Source of the DNA: JAPPFW01 sp965231815
GTDB lineage: Bacteria > Actinomycetota > Acidimicrobiia > Spongiisociales > Spongiisociaceae
Length of the DNA: 64,000 bases
Assembly: GCA_965231815.1 (NCBI GenBank)
Contig: OZ246890.1
Span: 1,612,001-1,676,000, forward strand
Direction: 5' to 3'
In this document: positions 44,667 to 54,117 of the stretch, one piece after another
Numbering within the stretch: the first letter of the stretch is position 1
Layout of the letters: each line of letters starts with the position of its first letter
Translations under genes and position numbers: made by a program
The notes under the pieces: model-generated
Databases searched by the model: none
Seen by the model: only the letters and a program-made list of their open reading frames with translations
Told to the model about the DNA's origin: nothing

Positions 44667-46286
44667 ATGCCCCCTCATATGCTCGACTACCCGCTCCTTC
44701 TGTCCACTCTCTACGAGCGGGCGGTCCGTATCTATCCACATCAGGAGATCGTCTCGGCCAACCCGGACGGGTCTTTGCATCGGACCGACTACGGAACAAC
44801 CGATGTACGGATCAGGAAGCTGGCGAGCGCCATGGCAAGCCTCGGGATAGAGCCCGGGGATCCGATAGGGACTCTGGCTTTCAACACCCATCGCCATCAC
44901 GAGATCTACTGGGCCACCGCCAACACCGGAAGGATCTGCCACACCATCAACATCCGCCTGTTCGCGGAGCAGGTCCGTTACATAATCGAACACGCGGGTG
45001 ACAGGGTGGTGTTCGTGGAACGCAGCCAGCTACCCGTAGTCGAGGCTCTGGCCTCCGATCTCCCCCAAGTAAGCAACTGGATCCTCATGGACTGTGAACC
45101 ATCGGAGACTTCCCTTCCCGGTTCCATAAACTACGAAGACCTGATCGTGGATTCAACACCGGTTGATGCATGGCCTCAGCTTGATGAACGGTCGCCGCAT
45201 ATGTACTGCTACACGTCAGGCACGACCGGGAATCCCAAAGGAGTCGCCTACACCCAGCGTTCCACGTACCTGCACACCCTGACGGCCATCGCCTACAAGC
45301 CGGTAGCTCCTTCGGACAACGTCATGCCGGTGGTACCCATGTTCCACGCCGCGGCGTGGGGCCTGCCCTTCACGGGAACGGCTGCTGGCGCCAAACTGAC
45401 CTACCCGGGACAGGATCTCTCCGCGGCTGCCCTTGTAGACCTCATCGAGGACGAAGGGGTGACCTTCTCGGCCGGTGTCCCCACGGTGTGGCTTGGTATA
45501 CAGAACCACCTGGACGTCAATCCGGACCGCGATACTTCCTCGATACATTCTTTCCTGTGTGGCGGCTCGGCGGTTCCCCGGGCCATGATCGACTGGTTCT
45601 GGCGTAATCGGGGCATAAGGGTGGTGCAGGCCTGGGGTATGACGGAGACCAACCCCCTGGCCACGATGGCCAACCTTAGGCCCGAGATGGAGTCATGGGA
45701 CTGGGAACGCCAGCTGGACTTTCTCGAGACCGCCGGTCTTCCGGCGCCGGGCCTGAAGGTGAAGATCGTGGACGACCACGGGGACGAACTGCCTCATGAT
45801 GGGGAGGCGTTCGGTGAATTGCTCATTCAAGGTCCCTGGATAGCGGCCGAGTATCTGAGGGATCCTCGCAGCCCCGAGACCATGGTGGATGGTTGGTTGC
45901 GGACCGGTGACGTATGCAAGATCACCCCGGAGGGGTACGTACGAATCACCGACCGATCCAAAGACGTTATCAAGTCGGGCGGGGAGTGGATATCGTCGAT
46001 CGATGTCGAAAACCTCATCATGGGGCATCCCGACGTTGCCGAAGCAGCGGTGGTGGGGGTTCCACACCCCAAGTGGCAGGAGCGACCGGTGGCGCTGGTG
46101 GTTACCCGGGCGGGGAAGCGGATCACCGGACCGGAACTGGCTTCCCATCTCGAGGGCAAGATAGCTAGATGGTGGATTCCCGACGAGTACCTGTTCGTGG
46201 ACGATGTACCCAAAACCAGCACGGGTAAGTTCGACAAGAAGGTGATCCGAGATGAATACGCGGATCTTCTCCAGCCGCAACCCTGA
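44667..46286 (+). CDS. Acyl-CoA synthetase (AMP-binding), second copy
   Basis: A 539-residue ligase activating a fatty or related acid with ATP and CoA. CYTSGTTGNPKGVAYTQRST is the AMP-binding loop (about residues 180-200), QAWGMTETNP at about 325, and WLRTGDVCKITPEGYVRITD and VIKSGGEWISSIDVENLIMG in the hinge. DVPKTSTGKFDKKVIRDEYA carries the catalytic lysine. The ATG at 44667 has a strong AAGGAGG site. Sequence blocks resemble long/medium-chain ligases (FadD/AlkK group). It is not a tandem duplicate of the divergent copy, since the two differ throughout. Confidence 0.93.
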   Translation: MPPHMLDYPLLLSTLYERAVRIYPHQEIVSANPDGSLHRTDYGTTDVRIRKLASAMASLGIEPGDPIGTLAFNTHRHHEIYWATANTGRICHTINIRLFAEQVRYIIEHAGDRVVFVERSQLPVVEALASDLPQVSNWILMDCEPSETSLPGSINYEDLIVDSTPVDAWPQLDERSPHMYCYTSGTTGNPKGVAYTQRSTYLHTLTAIAYKPVAPSDNVMPVVPMFHAAAWGLPFTGTAAGAKLTYPGQDLSAAALVDLIEDEGVTFSAGVPTVWLGIQNHLDVNPDRDTSSIHSFLCGGSAVPRAMIDWFWRNRGIRVVQAWGMTETNPLATMANLRPEMESWDWERQLDFLETAGLPAPGLKVKIVDDHGDELPHDGEAFGELLIQGPWIAAEYLRDPRSPETMVDGWLRTGDVCKITPEGYVRITDRSKDVIKSGGEWISSIDVENLIMGHPDVAEAAVVGVPHPKWQERPVALVVTRAGKRITGPELASHLEGKIARWWIPDEYLFVDDVPKTSTGKFDKKVIRDEYADLLQPQP

Positions 46287-46338
46287 TTGATCATTGTCGA
46301 GTAGGTCCCGAATGCAGTTGCGGGAGTGAGAGGTAGCG

Positions 46339-46701
46339 GTGGCTACCTGGCATTCCTGGCTCGGGTGGGCGGCTTCCGGCATTTGTGGTGTCTCCGGATT
46401 GCTGGGCCTGTTCTACCACTTTGCCAGGCGGGCGCCTGACCTTCTGTTCAAAGGGGCGGCCGGCCTCTCGGTGGTTGCGATGCTGGTCCAAGTGGGGCTG
46501 GGCCTGGTCCTCTTTGCTCAGGACTACGAGCCGGGGAGCATTCACATGTTCTACGGGTTCGTGATCCTGCTAACCCTCACCTTCGTCTACATATACCGGG
46601 TCCAGTTCGAGCGACGTCCCGCTCTTTATTGGGGGCTGGTCTTGCTGTTCATGATGGGTCTCGGTCTGCGAGGTATCTTCAACTTCGGCCAGAGCTTCTG
46701 A
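46339..46701 (+). CDS. Small integral membrane protein, four helices
   Basis: A 120-residue product with four predicted membrane helices (about 5-27, 38-60, 68-87 and 95-113). It starts at the GTG at 46339 (MATWHSWLGWAASGICGV). It contains histidines near helix ends (WHSWLG, FYHFARR, IHMFYG) that could bind heme or metal. That is only suggestive. No family is recognised. It lies between an acyl-CoA ligase and a thiol-redox group on the same strand. Confidence 0.7.
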   Translation: MATWHSWLGWAASGICGVSGLLGLFYHFARRAPDLLFKGAAGLSVVAMLVQVGLGLVLFAQDYEPGSIHMFYGFVILLTLTFVYIYRVQFERRPALYWGLVLLFMMGLGLRGIFNFGQSF

Positions 46702-46753
46702 CCGACCGCATGCTTTGTTGCTTAAACGCGCCGGGATGTGGTTCAATCCCCAT

Positions 46754-47116
46754 ATGGCGCGAAACGTTCTCGGGGACGAACTTCAGGAGTGTTCACTAGA
46801 CCCTCTGACGGGTTGGCTGCGCGACGGTTGCTGCAACACCGATGGACGTGACTACGGCGTCCATACGGTCTGTGTGGTGGTAACGGAGGACTTCCTCGAG
46901 TTCTCTCGTTCGGTCGGCAATGACCTAACCACGCCCATGCCGGCGTTCCATTTTCCCGGTCTGAAGGACGGAGATCGCTGGTGCTTGTGCGCGGCTCGCT
47001 GGGTTCAGGCGAAGGAGGCGGGATGCGCCCCCGACGTCGTGCTCGAGGCCACCCACGCTCGGACGCTGGAGTGGGCAAGTCTGGCGGATCTGGCGGCTCA
47101 CCGGGCCCCGGCGTAG
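46754..47116 (+). CDS. DUF2237 family protein
   Basis: A 120-residue protein with the conserved blocks of the family: MARNVLGDELQECSLDPLTG, then RDGCCNTDGRDYGVHTVC, FLEFSRSVGNDLTTP, and FPGLKDGDRWCLCAARW. Several conserved cysteines and Asp/His residues suggest a metal or redox role, but the function is unknown. The ATG at 46754 (MARN) fits the family start and is preferred over the frame opening at 46715. No ribosome-binding site was clear. Confidence 0.9.
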   Translation: MARNVLGDELQECSLDPLTGWLRDGCCNTDGRDYGVHTVCVVVTEDFLEFSRSVGNDLTTPMPAFHFPGLKDGDRWCLCAARWVQAKEAGCAPDVVLEATHARTLEWASLADLAAHRAPA

Positions 47117-47160
47117 CGAGTTGCCAAGAGTGATCTAGACTCCACCTGTCAACTGAACTG

Positions 47161-47703
47161 GTGGTCCCCCGAATGATCCTGCTTTTCTCGTTGCTCAGCC
47201 TTCTCGCCCTGGCTGCTTCGCTAGGCTTGGTTGTGATGCTCGCTCGTCCCGGCTCCCGGGCCACCGCGGCGGTCGAGTTCGGACCTTACGCCCTACCGGT
47301 GGCGGCCACGGTGGCTACGGTATCCACCCTCGGGTCGCTCTACCTATCCGAGGTGGAGGGTTTCGTTCCCTGCCTGCTGTGTTGGGTGCAGCGTGGCTTC
47401 ATGTACCCGCTTGCCGTTTTCCTCATCGTCGTCTCCTTACGTCCGGCTAGGTGGGCGGCACCGGCGGCTCTGGTCCTGGCCGGTTTAGGTAGTCTGGTGG
47501 CGGCCTATCACTACGGAGAGCAGCGGGGTTGGGTAGGCGGAACCGAGCAGTTCTGCGATGCGTCCGCCCCATGCACCTTCGTGTGGGTTGAGCAATTCGG
47601 TTTCATGTCGATACCCTTCATGGCGTTCTCCGGGTTCCTGCTCGTTGCCCTGCTAGCGGGTTTGAAGATGCTGGGGAACCCGGCACAGGCATCAGGTACA
47701 TAG
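47161..47703 (+). CDS. DsbB-like disulfide-bond oxidoreductase, membrane
   Basis: A 180-residue protein with five hydrophobic segments (the first at about 6-28). CLLCW (about residue 77) is the quinone-linked CxxC and CDASAPC (about 127) the second cysteine pair facing outside. This is the DsbB/BdbC layout that reoxidises a thiol oxidant using quinone. GTG at 47161 or ATG at 47173 are both possible starts. It lies 10 bp before a membrane-anchored thioredoxin-like protein, which is its natural partner. Confidence 0.88.
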   Translation: MVPRMILLFSLLSLLALAASLGLVVMLARPGSRATAAVEFGPYALPVAATVATVSTLGSLYLSEVEGFVPCLLCWVQRGFMYPLAVFLIVVSLRPARWAAPAALVLAGLGSLVAAYHYGEQRGWVGGTEQFCDASAPCTFVWVEQFGFMSIPFMAFSGFLLVALLAGLKMLGNPAQASGT

Positions 47704-47713
47704 GAGCACTTCA

Positions 47714-48442
47714 ATGGCAAGAACTGAGGGAAAGCGCAGCGATCCGAGGGTGCGGCCCTCGGCCTCCCGACCGGCGCCGACCAAGCCGACGCTTCCCACC
47801 GCGGAAGAGGAGTCGTCCGGGCTTGGGCGGAGGATCTTGCTGATCGCCGGCGGTCTGGTGGTATTAGCGATCCTGGTAGTAATCGGCGTGGGGCTGGCAA
47901 GCGAGGAAGCTAGCGAACCGGACCGGGAAGCGCTGCTGCTTCCGGATGTGAGCGTGAGCGGTGGCGCCCTCCCGCCCCATGGAAGCAACGAGCAGGCCGA
48001 TGCGGCGGTCGGAATGCCGGCGCCGGAGGTGACATCCACCGACTTCTCCGGATTGCCCGCCACCATCGAAAACGACGGTGTTCCCAAGATGATCGTATTC
48101 CTGGCCCACTGGTGTCCGCATTGCCAGCGAGAGGTTCCGGCGTTACAGGCATGGATAGATCAGAACGGTATACCAGCCGGGGTGGACCTGGTTTCGGTGG
48201 TCACCTCGATCGACGAGATCCGGGCCAACTACCCACCCGATTCATGGTTGCGGAGAGAAGGTTGGACCCCCCGGGTAATAGTGGATGACTCCATCAACAG
48301 CATTTCTCAGGCATACGGCCTGACCGCCTTCCCCTACTACGTAATGATCGACGCATCCGGGAACGTCGTGCAGCGCATCAGTGGTGGGGTGTCCGCCGAT
48401 CTGGCCGGGGCTCTCCTGCAGTCCCTGGCAGCCTTGGGGTAA
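47714..48442 (+). CDS. Membrane-anchored thioredoxin-like protein (TlpA/DsbA type)
   Basis: A 242-residue protein with a cytoplasmic Pro/Ser/Arg-rich N-terminus, a single membrane helix (about residues 41-62, ILLIAGGLVVLAILVVIGVG) and an extracytoplasmic thioredoxin fold. The redox motif is FLAHWCPHCQREVPAL (CPHC). The cis-proline is in LTAFPYYVMID near residue 205. It probably exchanges disulfides with the adjacent DsbB-like protein, in secreted-protein folding or cytochrome maturation. It ends 3 bp before transketolase, so the genes share a transcript. Confidence 0.9.
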   Translation: MARTEGKRSDPRVRPSASRPAPTKPTLPTAEEESSGLGRRILLIAGGLVVLAILVVIGVGLASEEASEPDREALLLPDVSVSGGALPPHGSNEQADAAVGMPAPEVTSTDFSGLPATIENDGVPKMIVFLAHWCPHCQREVPALQAWIDQNGIPAGVDLVSVVTSIDEIRANYPPDSWLRREGWTPRVIVDDSINSISQAYGLTAFPYYVMIDASGNVVQRISGGVSADLAGALLQSLAALG

Positions 48443-48445
48443 GCG

Positions 48446-50422
48446 ATGGGCCGTCTTGACGCCGGTATGGACCTCGATCAGCACCGGATGGCCGCGCTCA
48501 CCGTCAGCGCACTCTCCATGGATGCGGTCCAGCGGGCCAACTCGGGCCATCCGGGGATGCCGATGGGCATGGCCGACCTCGCCACCGTCCTCTGGAGCCG
48601 CCACTTGGTGGTGCATCCCGGCGATCCCGAATGGACCAACCGGGACCGGTTCGTGCTGTCCAACGGGCACGGTTCCATGCTCCTGTACGCGCTGCTGCAT
48701 CTGTGTGGGTTCCCCTTGACCATGGAGGACATCAAGAACTTCCGGCAGTGGGGGGCGCCAACCGCCGGACATCCCGAGTACGAGCCGCATCTGGGAATCG
48801 AGATGACCACCGGGCCGCTTGGTCAGGGGTTCGGAACCGCGGTCGGGATGGCCGTTGCCGAGGCCCATCTCAATTCGGTGTTCGGCGATGATCTGGTCGA
48901 TCACCGGACCTGGGCGTTCGTGTCAGACGGTGATCTGATGGAGGGGATCTCGTCCGAGGCGGCTTCGCTGGCCGGTCATCTGGCCTTGGGCAAGCTCAAC
49001 TATGTCTACGACGACAACCGTATCTCGATCGACGGACCAACCGACATCACGTTCAGCGAGGACGTGGCGATCCGATTCCAGGCAGTCGGATGGCACACTG
49101 TCATCGTTGACGGCCACGACCCGGAAGCCATCGACGCAGCCCTCTCGGAGGCCACCGCCGAGGGGGAGAGGCCTTCGCTCATCATCGCCCGTACCCGGAT
49201 CGGGAAGGGCGCCCCCGGCAAGGAGGGCAGCCCGTCCGCCCACGGCGCTCCGTTGGGCCCGGAAGAGATCGCCGGATGGCGCGCAGGAGTCGGCTGGCCG
49301 GATGAGGACTTCCATGTGCCCGCGGGCGTCAGGGAGTTCTTCGGCGCCGGGATGGAACGAGGTCGCGCGGCCCGGGATGCTTGGCGCCGACGTTTCGATG
49401 CCGCTGCCCGAGTGGATCCGAACCTGGCCGCCCGGTGGTCGTCTTATCACGACCCGGCATCCGTGGAACTGGAGGGTCCCGGCTTCACGGTGGGTACAGG
49501 TCTGGCCACCAGGCGAGCGATGGGCGCCATCTTCGACGAGATCGGGGACAAGGTTCCGGGACTCATCGGAGGATCCGCCGATCTGGTCGAGTCGACCAAG
49601 ACCATACTCTCCACCGGAGGGAGTTTCTCCCGTACCAATCGTTCCGGCCGCAACATGCACTTCGGAGTGCGGGAACACGCGATGGGTGCAGTAGTCAACG
49701 GTATGGCCCTTCACGGAGGGCTGCGGCCCTACGGCGCCACCTTCTTCGTGTTTAGTGACTACATGCGTCCGGCCATCCGGCTCTCCGCCATCATGGACAT
49801 CCCCTCCATTTGGGTGTTTACCCATGAGTCGGTTTTCCTAGGGGAGGACGGACCGACCCACCAGCCCATCGAGCACCTCGCCGCCATGCGGGCCATGCCC
49901 AACATGGCGGTATTCCGACCTGCCGACGCCGGTGAGATGGTCGAAGCGTGGGAGACGGTATTGAACCGGCGGCATCCGGCGGTGATACTCGGAACCCGCC
50001 AGAGCGTACCCGTACTGGACCGCACCGGTCGGGAAGGCGCAGTGGCTCGAGGGGGCTACGTGTTGCGGGATGGGACCGATGCGGTCGTCATAGCAACCGG
50101 GTCGGAGGTATCCGTGGCGCTGGAGGCCGCGGAACTGCTGTCGGACACTTATTCGATCCGGGTTGTGAGCATGCCGTGCGTGGAACTCTTCCTCGATCAG
50201 GACGGACCGTATCAACGCCAAGTGGTTCCCGGAGGCGTTCCCGTCGCCACGCTGGAAGCGGGCGCTACCCTCGGATGGGACAGGTTCGCCGGTCCGGATG
50301 GATTGACCATAGGCATCGACCGCTTCGGCGCCTCGGCGCCGGCAGGCCGAGTAGCTGAGGAACTCGGTTTCACACCCCCGCTGGTGGCCGAGCGTCTAGA
50401 CGGCTGGCTCTCCGGTTTCTGA
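48446..50422 (+). CDS. tkt: Transketolase
   Basis: A 658-residue thiamine-diphosphate enzyme moving two-carbon units in the pentose phosphate pathway. RANSGHPGMPMGMADLATVL near the N-terminus and TGPLGQGFGTAVGMA at about 123 are conserved. WAFVSDGDLMEGISSEAASL is the cofactor motif, NRISIDG follows, and RFHFG-type blocks appear as MHFGVREHAMGAVVNGMALH. FVFSDYMRPAIRLSAI and VFTHESVFLGEDGPTHQPIE carry the substrate His. Length and motif order are complete. It is the last gene of a run starting at 46.3 kb. Confidence 0.95.
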   Translation: MGRLDAGMDLDQHRMAALTVSALSMDAVQRANSGHPGMPMGMADLATVLWSRHLVVHPGDPEWTNRDRFVLSNGHGSMLLYALLHLCGFPLTMEDIKNFRQWGAPTAGHPEYEPHLGIEMTTGPLGQGFGTAVGMAVAEAHLNSVFGDDLVDHRTWAFVSDGDLMEGISSEAASLAGHLALGKLNYVYDDNRISIDGPTDITFSEDVAIRFQAVGWHTVIVDGHDPEAIDAALSEATAEGERPSLIIARTRIGKGAPGKEGSPSAHGAPLGPEEIAGWRAGVGWPDEDFHVPAGVREFFGAGMERGRAARDAWRRRFDAAARVDPNLAARWSSYHDPASVELEGPGFTVGTGLATRRAMGAIFDEIGDKVPGLIGGSADLVESTKTILSTGGSFSRTNRSGRNMHFGVREHAMGAVVNGMALHGGLRPYGATFFVFSDYMRPAIRLSAIMDIPSIWVFTHESVFLGEDGPTHQPIEHLAAMRAMPNMAVFRPADAGEMVEAWETVLNRRHPAVILGTRQSVPVLDRTGREGAVARGGYVLRDGTDAVVIATGSEVSVALEAAELLSDTYSIRVVSMPCVELFLDQDGPYQRQVVPGGVPVATLEAGATLGWDRFAGPDGLTIGIDRFGASAPAGRVAEELGFTPPLVAERLDGWLSGF

Positions 50423-50555
50423 TTCGTCCCGAGCCCGGTCGGCGGGAACCCGAGGGATTGCTGATCCGAGTGGGTGACCTCTATCACCAGTGGCGAGGAG
50501 GGCGACCGGGATGGCTATCGTGTCGTGACCGGATGACGACATAGAATCGACGAGC

Positions 50556-51389
50556 GTGGCAACCGTAACCGCCGGGGAAGCTCCAAGCCTGTCGGGCTGG
50601 CGTACCTACGTCCGGAACCTCTGGCGTTGGCGAGAGTTCGGCTGGTTCCTGGCGATGGGAAATCTCAAGGCCCGCAACGCCTCGACTTCGCTGGGGCTGT
50701 TCTGGTGGGTTCTGAATCCGTTGATCATGGCCGCGGTCTACTTCCTGGTATTCGGGGTTCTTTTCGACGGTAGGAGAGGTGACGAGGACTTTCTCGCCTG
50801 GCTGCTGTCCGGCGTGTTCGCCTTCAACTTTACGGCTACCACCATGACATCGGGCGCCAACAGCATCCTGGCCAACCGGAACCTCCTGGTGAACATCCGT
50901 TTCCCGAGACTCGTACTGCCATTTTCCGCGGTCATCGAAACGGGGGTCGGATTCATCCTCTCCATAGCGGTGTTCTATGTGATCGCCTGGCCTACCAACG
51001 GCGTCCTGCCCGGGCGCTCGATAGTGTGGCTTCCGGTCGCGATCGGCCTTCACACCTTTTTCAACCTGGGTCTGGCTGCTCTCACGGCCCGCTTGGCCAT
51101 ACCTTTCCGTGATATCAACAATCTCGTACCCCATATCAACCGTCTGTGGTTGTACCTGTCTCCGATCATCTGGCCCCTCAGCCTGATCGAAGGGCGGGGT
51201 GATTGGTTGGAGCGACTAGCCTCCGCCAACCCGATGTTCGGGCTGCTCTCCTTCTACCGGATGGCGTTGATGGGTAGGGACCTGGATATCACGGCCTTCG
51301 TTACGGCTCTGCTGTGGGTCGTCCTGATCGGCGCCGGGGGGATCATCAGCTTTGTCCGTCATGAAGGCAACATGGTGCGGTACCTATGA
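50556..51389 (+). CDS. ABC-2 type polysaccharide exporter permease
   Basis: A 277-residue membrane protein with six hydrophobic helices. It has the Wzm/TagG-type N-terminus (REFGWFLAMGNLKARNASTS, then LGLFWWVLNPLIMAAVYFLV). The central helices include ILANRNLLVNIRFPRLVLP, and the C-terminal loop NPMFGLLSFYRMAL is typical. It would form the channel of an ABC exporter for a lipid-linked polysaccharide or teichoic-acid-like polymer. It overlaps the ATPase gene by four bases (ATGA). Confidence 0.9.
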   Translation: MATVTAGEAPSLSGWRTYVRNLWRWREFGWFLAMGNLKARNASTSLGLFWWVLNPLIMAAVYFLVFGVLFDGRRGDEDFLAWLLSGVFAFNFTATTMTSGANSILANRNLLVNIRFPRLVLPFSAVIETGVGFILSIAVFYVIAWPTNGVLPGRSIVWLPVAIGLHTFFNLGLAALTARLAIPFRDINNLVPHINRLWLYLSPIIWPLSLIEGRGDWLERLASANPMFGLLSFYRMALMGRDLDITAFVTALLWVVLIGAGGIISFVRHEGNMVRYL

Positions 51390-52129
51390 CACCTCCGGCG
51401 GTCTCGGTCCACGGGGTGGGGGTCGCCTACCGGTCCTATGTAGAGCGCGTCCCGACCGTTCGCAGGCTGATTGTCGGTAGGCGGCTACGCCGGAGCACCA
51501 CAGTGGTGGCGCTGGACGACGTGTCGTTCGAGGTGGATAAGGGGGAGACCTTCGGTCTGGTGGGTGACAACGGAGCGGGGAAGAGTACGTTGCTACGGGT
51601 TATCGCCCGGACTATGCGGCCTAACCAGGGAAGCGTCACCGTACGGGGTGAGACCTCCACCTTGCTCCAGTTGGGCGCGGGTTTCAATCCGGAGCTCTCG
51701 GGTCAGCGAAATGTTTACCTCAGTGGGTTGGCGCACGGGCTCAGGAAGGCGGAGATCACCCGGTTGTATGACGATATCGTCGACTACGCGGGACTGAATG
51801 AGGCGATCGACCGGCCGCTCAAGTCATACTCGTCGGGCATGCTTTCCCGATTGGCGTTCTCCATTTCGATGCACCTGCTGCCCGATATCCTCCTCCTCGA
51901 CGAGGTTCTGGCGGTTGGTGACGCCGGGTTCAGGAGGAAGAGCATGGATGCCATGCGGGATCTGCTGGTAAGAGGGGGTACGGTGATCGTGGCCAGCCAC
52001 TCCCTGCATATGGTGGTGGAAATGTGTGATCGCGTGTTGTGGTTGGAACGCGGACGGATACGTGAGGTGGGCTCGCCGGAGTCGGTAGTCGAGGCTTACG
52101 TGCGCTCCCCTCCCGTTGCAGCCGGCTGA
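51386..52129 (+). CDS. ABC transporter ATPase for polysaccharide export
   Basis: A 247-residue ATPase of the Wzt/TagH type. GLVGDNGAGKSTLLRVIART is the Walker A region (about residue 60), LQLGAGFNPELSGQRNVYL the Q-loop region, KSYSSGMLSRLAF the signature, and LLLDEVLAVGDAGFRRKS Walker B. It lacks the long C-terminal carbohydrate-binding domain of some Wzt proteins. It pairs with the overlapping permease upstream. Confidence 0.93.
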   Translation: MTPPAVSVHGVGVAYRSYVERVPTVRRLIVGRRLRRSTTVVALDDVSFEVDKGETFGLVGDNGAGKSTLLRVIARTMRPNQGSVTVRGETSTLLQLGAGFNPELSGQRNVYLSGLAHGLRKAEITRLYDDIVDYAGLNEAIDRPLKSYSSGMLSRLAFSISMHLLPDILLLDEVLAVGDAGFRRKSMDAMRDLLVRGGTVIVASHSLHMVVEMCDRVLWLERGRIREVGSPESVVEAYVRSPPVAAG

Positions 52130-52160
52130 CCGGGATTCGACCCGACAAGGGGTGGAGCTC

Positions 52161-53225
52161 ATGATCCATGTCTTCATCGGAACCAAGGCCCAATACATCA
52201 AAACCGCTCCACTGCTGTGGTTGATGGACGAGAAGCGGATCGGTTACCGCCTGATCGATTCCGGCCAGCATGCGGTCCTGGCGACAGACTTCCGTCAACA
52301 GATGGGCATCCGGTCACCGGACGTCCAGTTAGGGCGGGGAGAGGACGTATCCTCGATTCCTAGAGCGGTCATATGGACTCTGCGCCTGGCTGTCCGCCTT
52401 CTATCAAAGAGCCGGATTCGTCGGGAGATATTCGGGGGTAAGGGAGGGGTCTGCGTCGTGCATGGGGACACACCGTCCACCCTTTTGAGCACGGTGATGG
52501 CCAAGCGCGCCGGACTGGTGGTAGCGCACCTCGAGGCGGGGCTGAGTTCCGAACGTCGGTTGCATCCGTTCCCCGAGGAGTTGATCCGTAACCTGGTAGC
52601 CCGATGGGCCGACCTGTTGTTCGCTCCGGACTGCCAAGCGGTCCGCAACCTTGAAGGCATGCAGGTCAAAGGCCGCATCGTTCCTCTGCCGGGCAACACC
52701 GTTCTCGAGGCCTTGCGCCGGGTAGGGCCGGTCGCCGACGGTCATGGGCAGGTGATAGTCACCATGCATCGGGTCGAAAACCTCCATCGGAGGTCCAGGC
52801 GGGAAGGGCTGGTAGCGCTGGTCACACAGCTGGCTGCCAAGGGTGAGGTACGTTGGCTACTCCACCAGCCGACCAGAGGAGCCCTGGGTACCGCCACCAT
52901 CGACAGGTTGGTCGATGCAGGGGTCCGGGTGACCGATCTCGTGGGTCATTCCGAGTTCTTGGGCCTGCTTGCGTCTGCTCCGTTCGTGATTACCGACGGC
53001 GGTTCGATCCAGGAGGAGTGTGCGATGCTAGGTGTTCCCACGCTCCTGTGGCGCAAGCACACCGACCGTCCCGATGGGGTGGGCGAGAATGTGGTGGTGG
53101 GTCGCTACGACCATTCCGTCGCGCGGGACTTCATCATGGATCCGGATCGTTTCCGGCGACCTGCCCGAACGCCCGGCGCCACCCCCTCCGTTCGGATTCT
53201 TGAAGAATTGGGTGAGTGGCAATGA
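52161..53225 (+). CDS. UDP-N-acetylglucosamine 2-epimerase-like protein
   Basis: A 354-residue enzyme of the WecB fold, which makes UDP-ManNAc or releases a related sugar. The ATG at 52161 (MIHVFIGTKAQYIKTAPLL) follows AAGGGGTGGAG and is better than the frame opening at 52116. VVHGDTPSTLLSTVMAKRAG and VAHLEAGLSSERRLHPFPEE are conserved, as are VTMHRVENLHRRSR and FVITDGGSIQEECAMLGVPT. Its last 92 bp overlap the convergent flippase gene tail to tail. It belongs to the surface-polymer group. Confidence 0.88.
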   Translation: MIHVFIGTKAQYIKTAPLLWLMDEKRIGYRLIDSGQHAVLATDFRQQMGIRSPDVQLGRGEDVSSIPRAVIWTLRLAVRLLSKSRIRREIFGGKGGVCVVHGDTPSTLLSTVMAKRAGLVVAHLEAGLSSERRLHPFPEELIRNLVARWADLLFAPDCQAVRNLEGMQVKGRIVPLPGNTVLEALRRVGPVADGHGQVIVTMHRVENLHRRSRREGLVALVTQLAAKGEVRWLLHQPTRGALGTATIDRLVDAGVRVTDLVGHSEFLGLLASAPFVITDGGSIQEECAMLGVPTLLWRKHTDRPDGVGENVVVGRYDHSVARDFIMDPDRFRRPARTPGATPSVRILEELGEWQ

Positions 53226-54117
53226 ATTCGGCCACCGAGGTAGCGATCAGGTCCCTTGCCAGGAGGACCAGCCGGTAGCCGGCCAGAACGACCGCCAAGC
53301 CGACCACCTCCTCCGCCCGCAGGACGGTGGCCATTCCCACCTCGAACACCCCTATGCCCTGGGGAGCGAACGGCGCCAAGAACCCGATACCCCATGTGAG
53401 GAGGAAACCACCCACCACCAGCGGAGTGCGGAAGGGATCGGCAACCGGGAAGGCGCGCAGGTAGAGAAGGAAGGTCAGGGCGGACCAACCCCAGAAGACC
53501 ACGTTGATCCCCACCAGCTTCAAGTAATCACGCCAAGTCAGGTAGTAGGCCACTCCCCGGCGAGCTGCCCCCCAGGCGACCACCCGACCCCCCAGCGTAG
53601 GAGAGGTAGCGACGATCAGGCCGACCGCCACCAGGATCATCCAGCTGATGCCACCCGGGATGCCGCCCGAGAGGCTTAGCACCCCGAGCCCGCAGATGAG
53701 AACCACGGTCAGGCTGGTGGCCATTTCCAGAATGGCGGTGGCGCTCAGGGGACCGATCGGCAGTCCGGCGGCGTGCAGCAGGCCGACCCGTCCCACCGCG
53801 AACCAGACCGAACCGGGTACGTACCTGGCAAGAAGGGAACGGGAAGTGGCCAGGGTTGCCTGGTTCATCACTTCCTTAGGAGGGGCTAGATATCCCTGCG
53901 TGCGCAGGCTGACCACCCAAAACCAGGCACCCACCAGGATCAACCCGAAGCTCGCCGCCAGCGAAGCAGCGATGAGTCCCGGCCGGGCGCCGGACACCAG
54001 CACGACCACCGCACCCCACTCCGATCTCACCACCCATCCGATCAGGATCGCCAGGCCGACCAGGTAAACGATCCGAAGTAACTTCAAGAAGGGCTTCAGA
54101 CGGGTCACGAAACTCAT
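53134..54117 (-). CDS. Flippase-like integral membrane protein (LPG synthase TM/UPF0104 fold)
   Basis: A 327-residue protein with seven or eight membrane helices. It has the family blocks LARYVPGSVWFAVGRVGLL and FLAPFAPQGIGVFEVGM (the PxGxG element). This family includes the membrane part of lysylphosphatidylglycerol synthase and AglD-like proteins that translocate lipid-linked sugars. It lies immediately after a CsaB-like gene (ATGA overlap, 54114-54117) in the surface-polymer group, so lipid-linked glycan transport is plausible. Confidence 0.87.
   Translation of the reverse strand: MSFVTRLKPFLKLLRIVYLVGLAILIGWVVRSEWGAVVVLVSGARPGLIAASLAASFGLILVGAWFWVVSLRTQGYLAPPKEVMNQATLATSRSLLARYVPGSVWFAVGRVGLLHAAGLPIGPLSATAILEMATSLTVVLICGLGVLSLSGGIPGGISWMILVAVGLIVATSPTLGGRVVAWGAARRGVAYYLTWRDYLKLVGINVVFWGWSALTFLLYLRAFPVADPFRTPLVVGGFLLTWGIGFLAPFAPQGIGVFEVGMATVLRAEEVVGLAVVLAGYRLVLLARDLIATSVAEFIATHPILQESERRGWRRAFGQVAGNDPDP

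Noticed and set aside
46281..46296. CCCTGATTGATCAT, resembling the mobile-element terminus
   Set aside because: It differs from CCCTGATTATTCAT at the core, lies at the stop of an acyl-CoA ligase and has no partner repeat. Probably chance.
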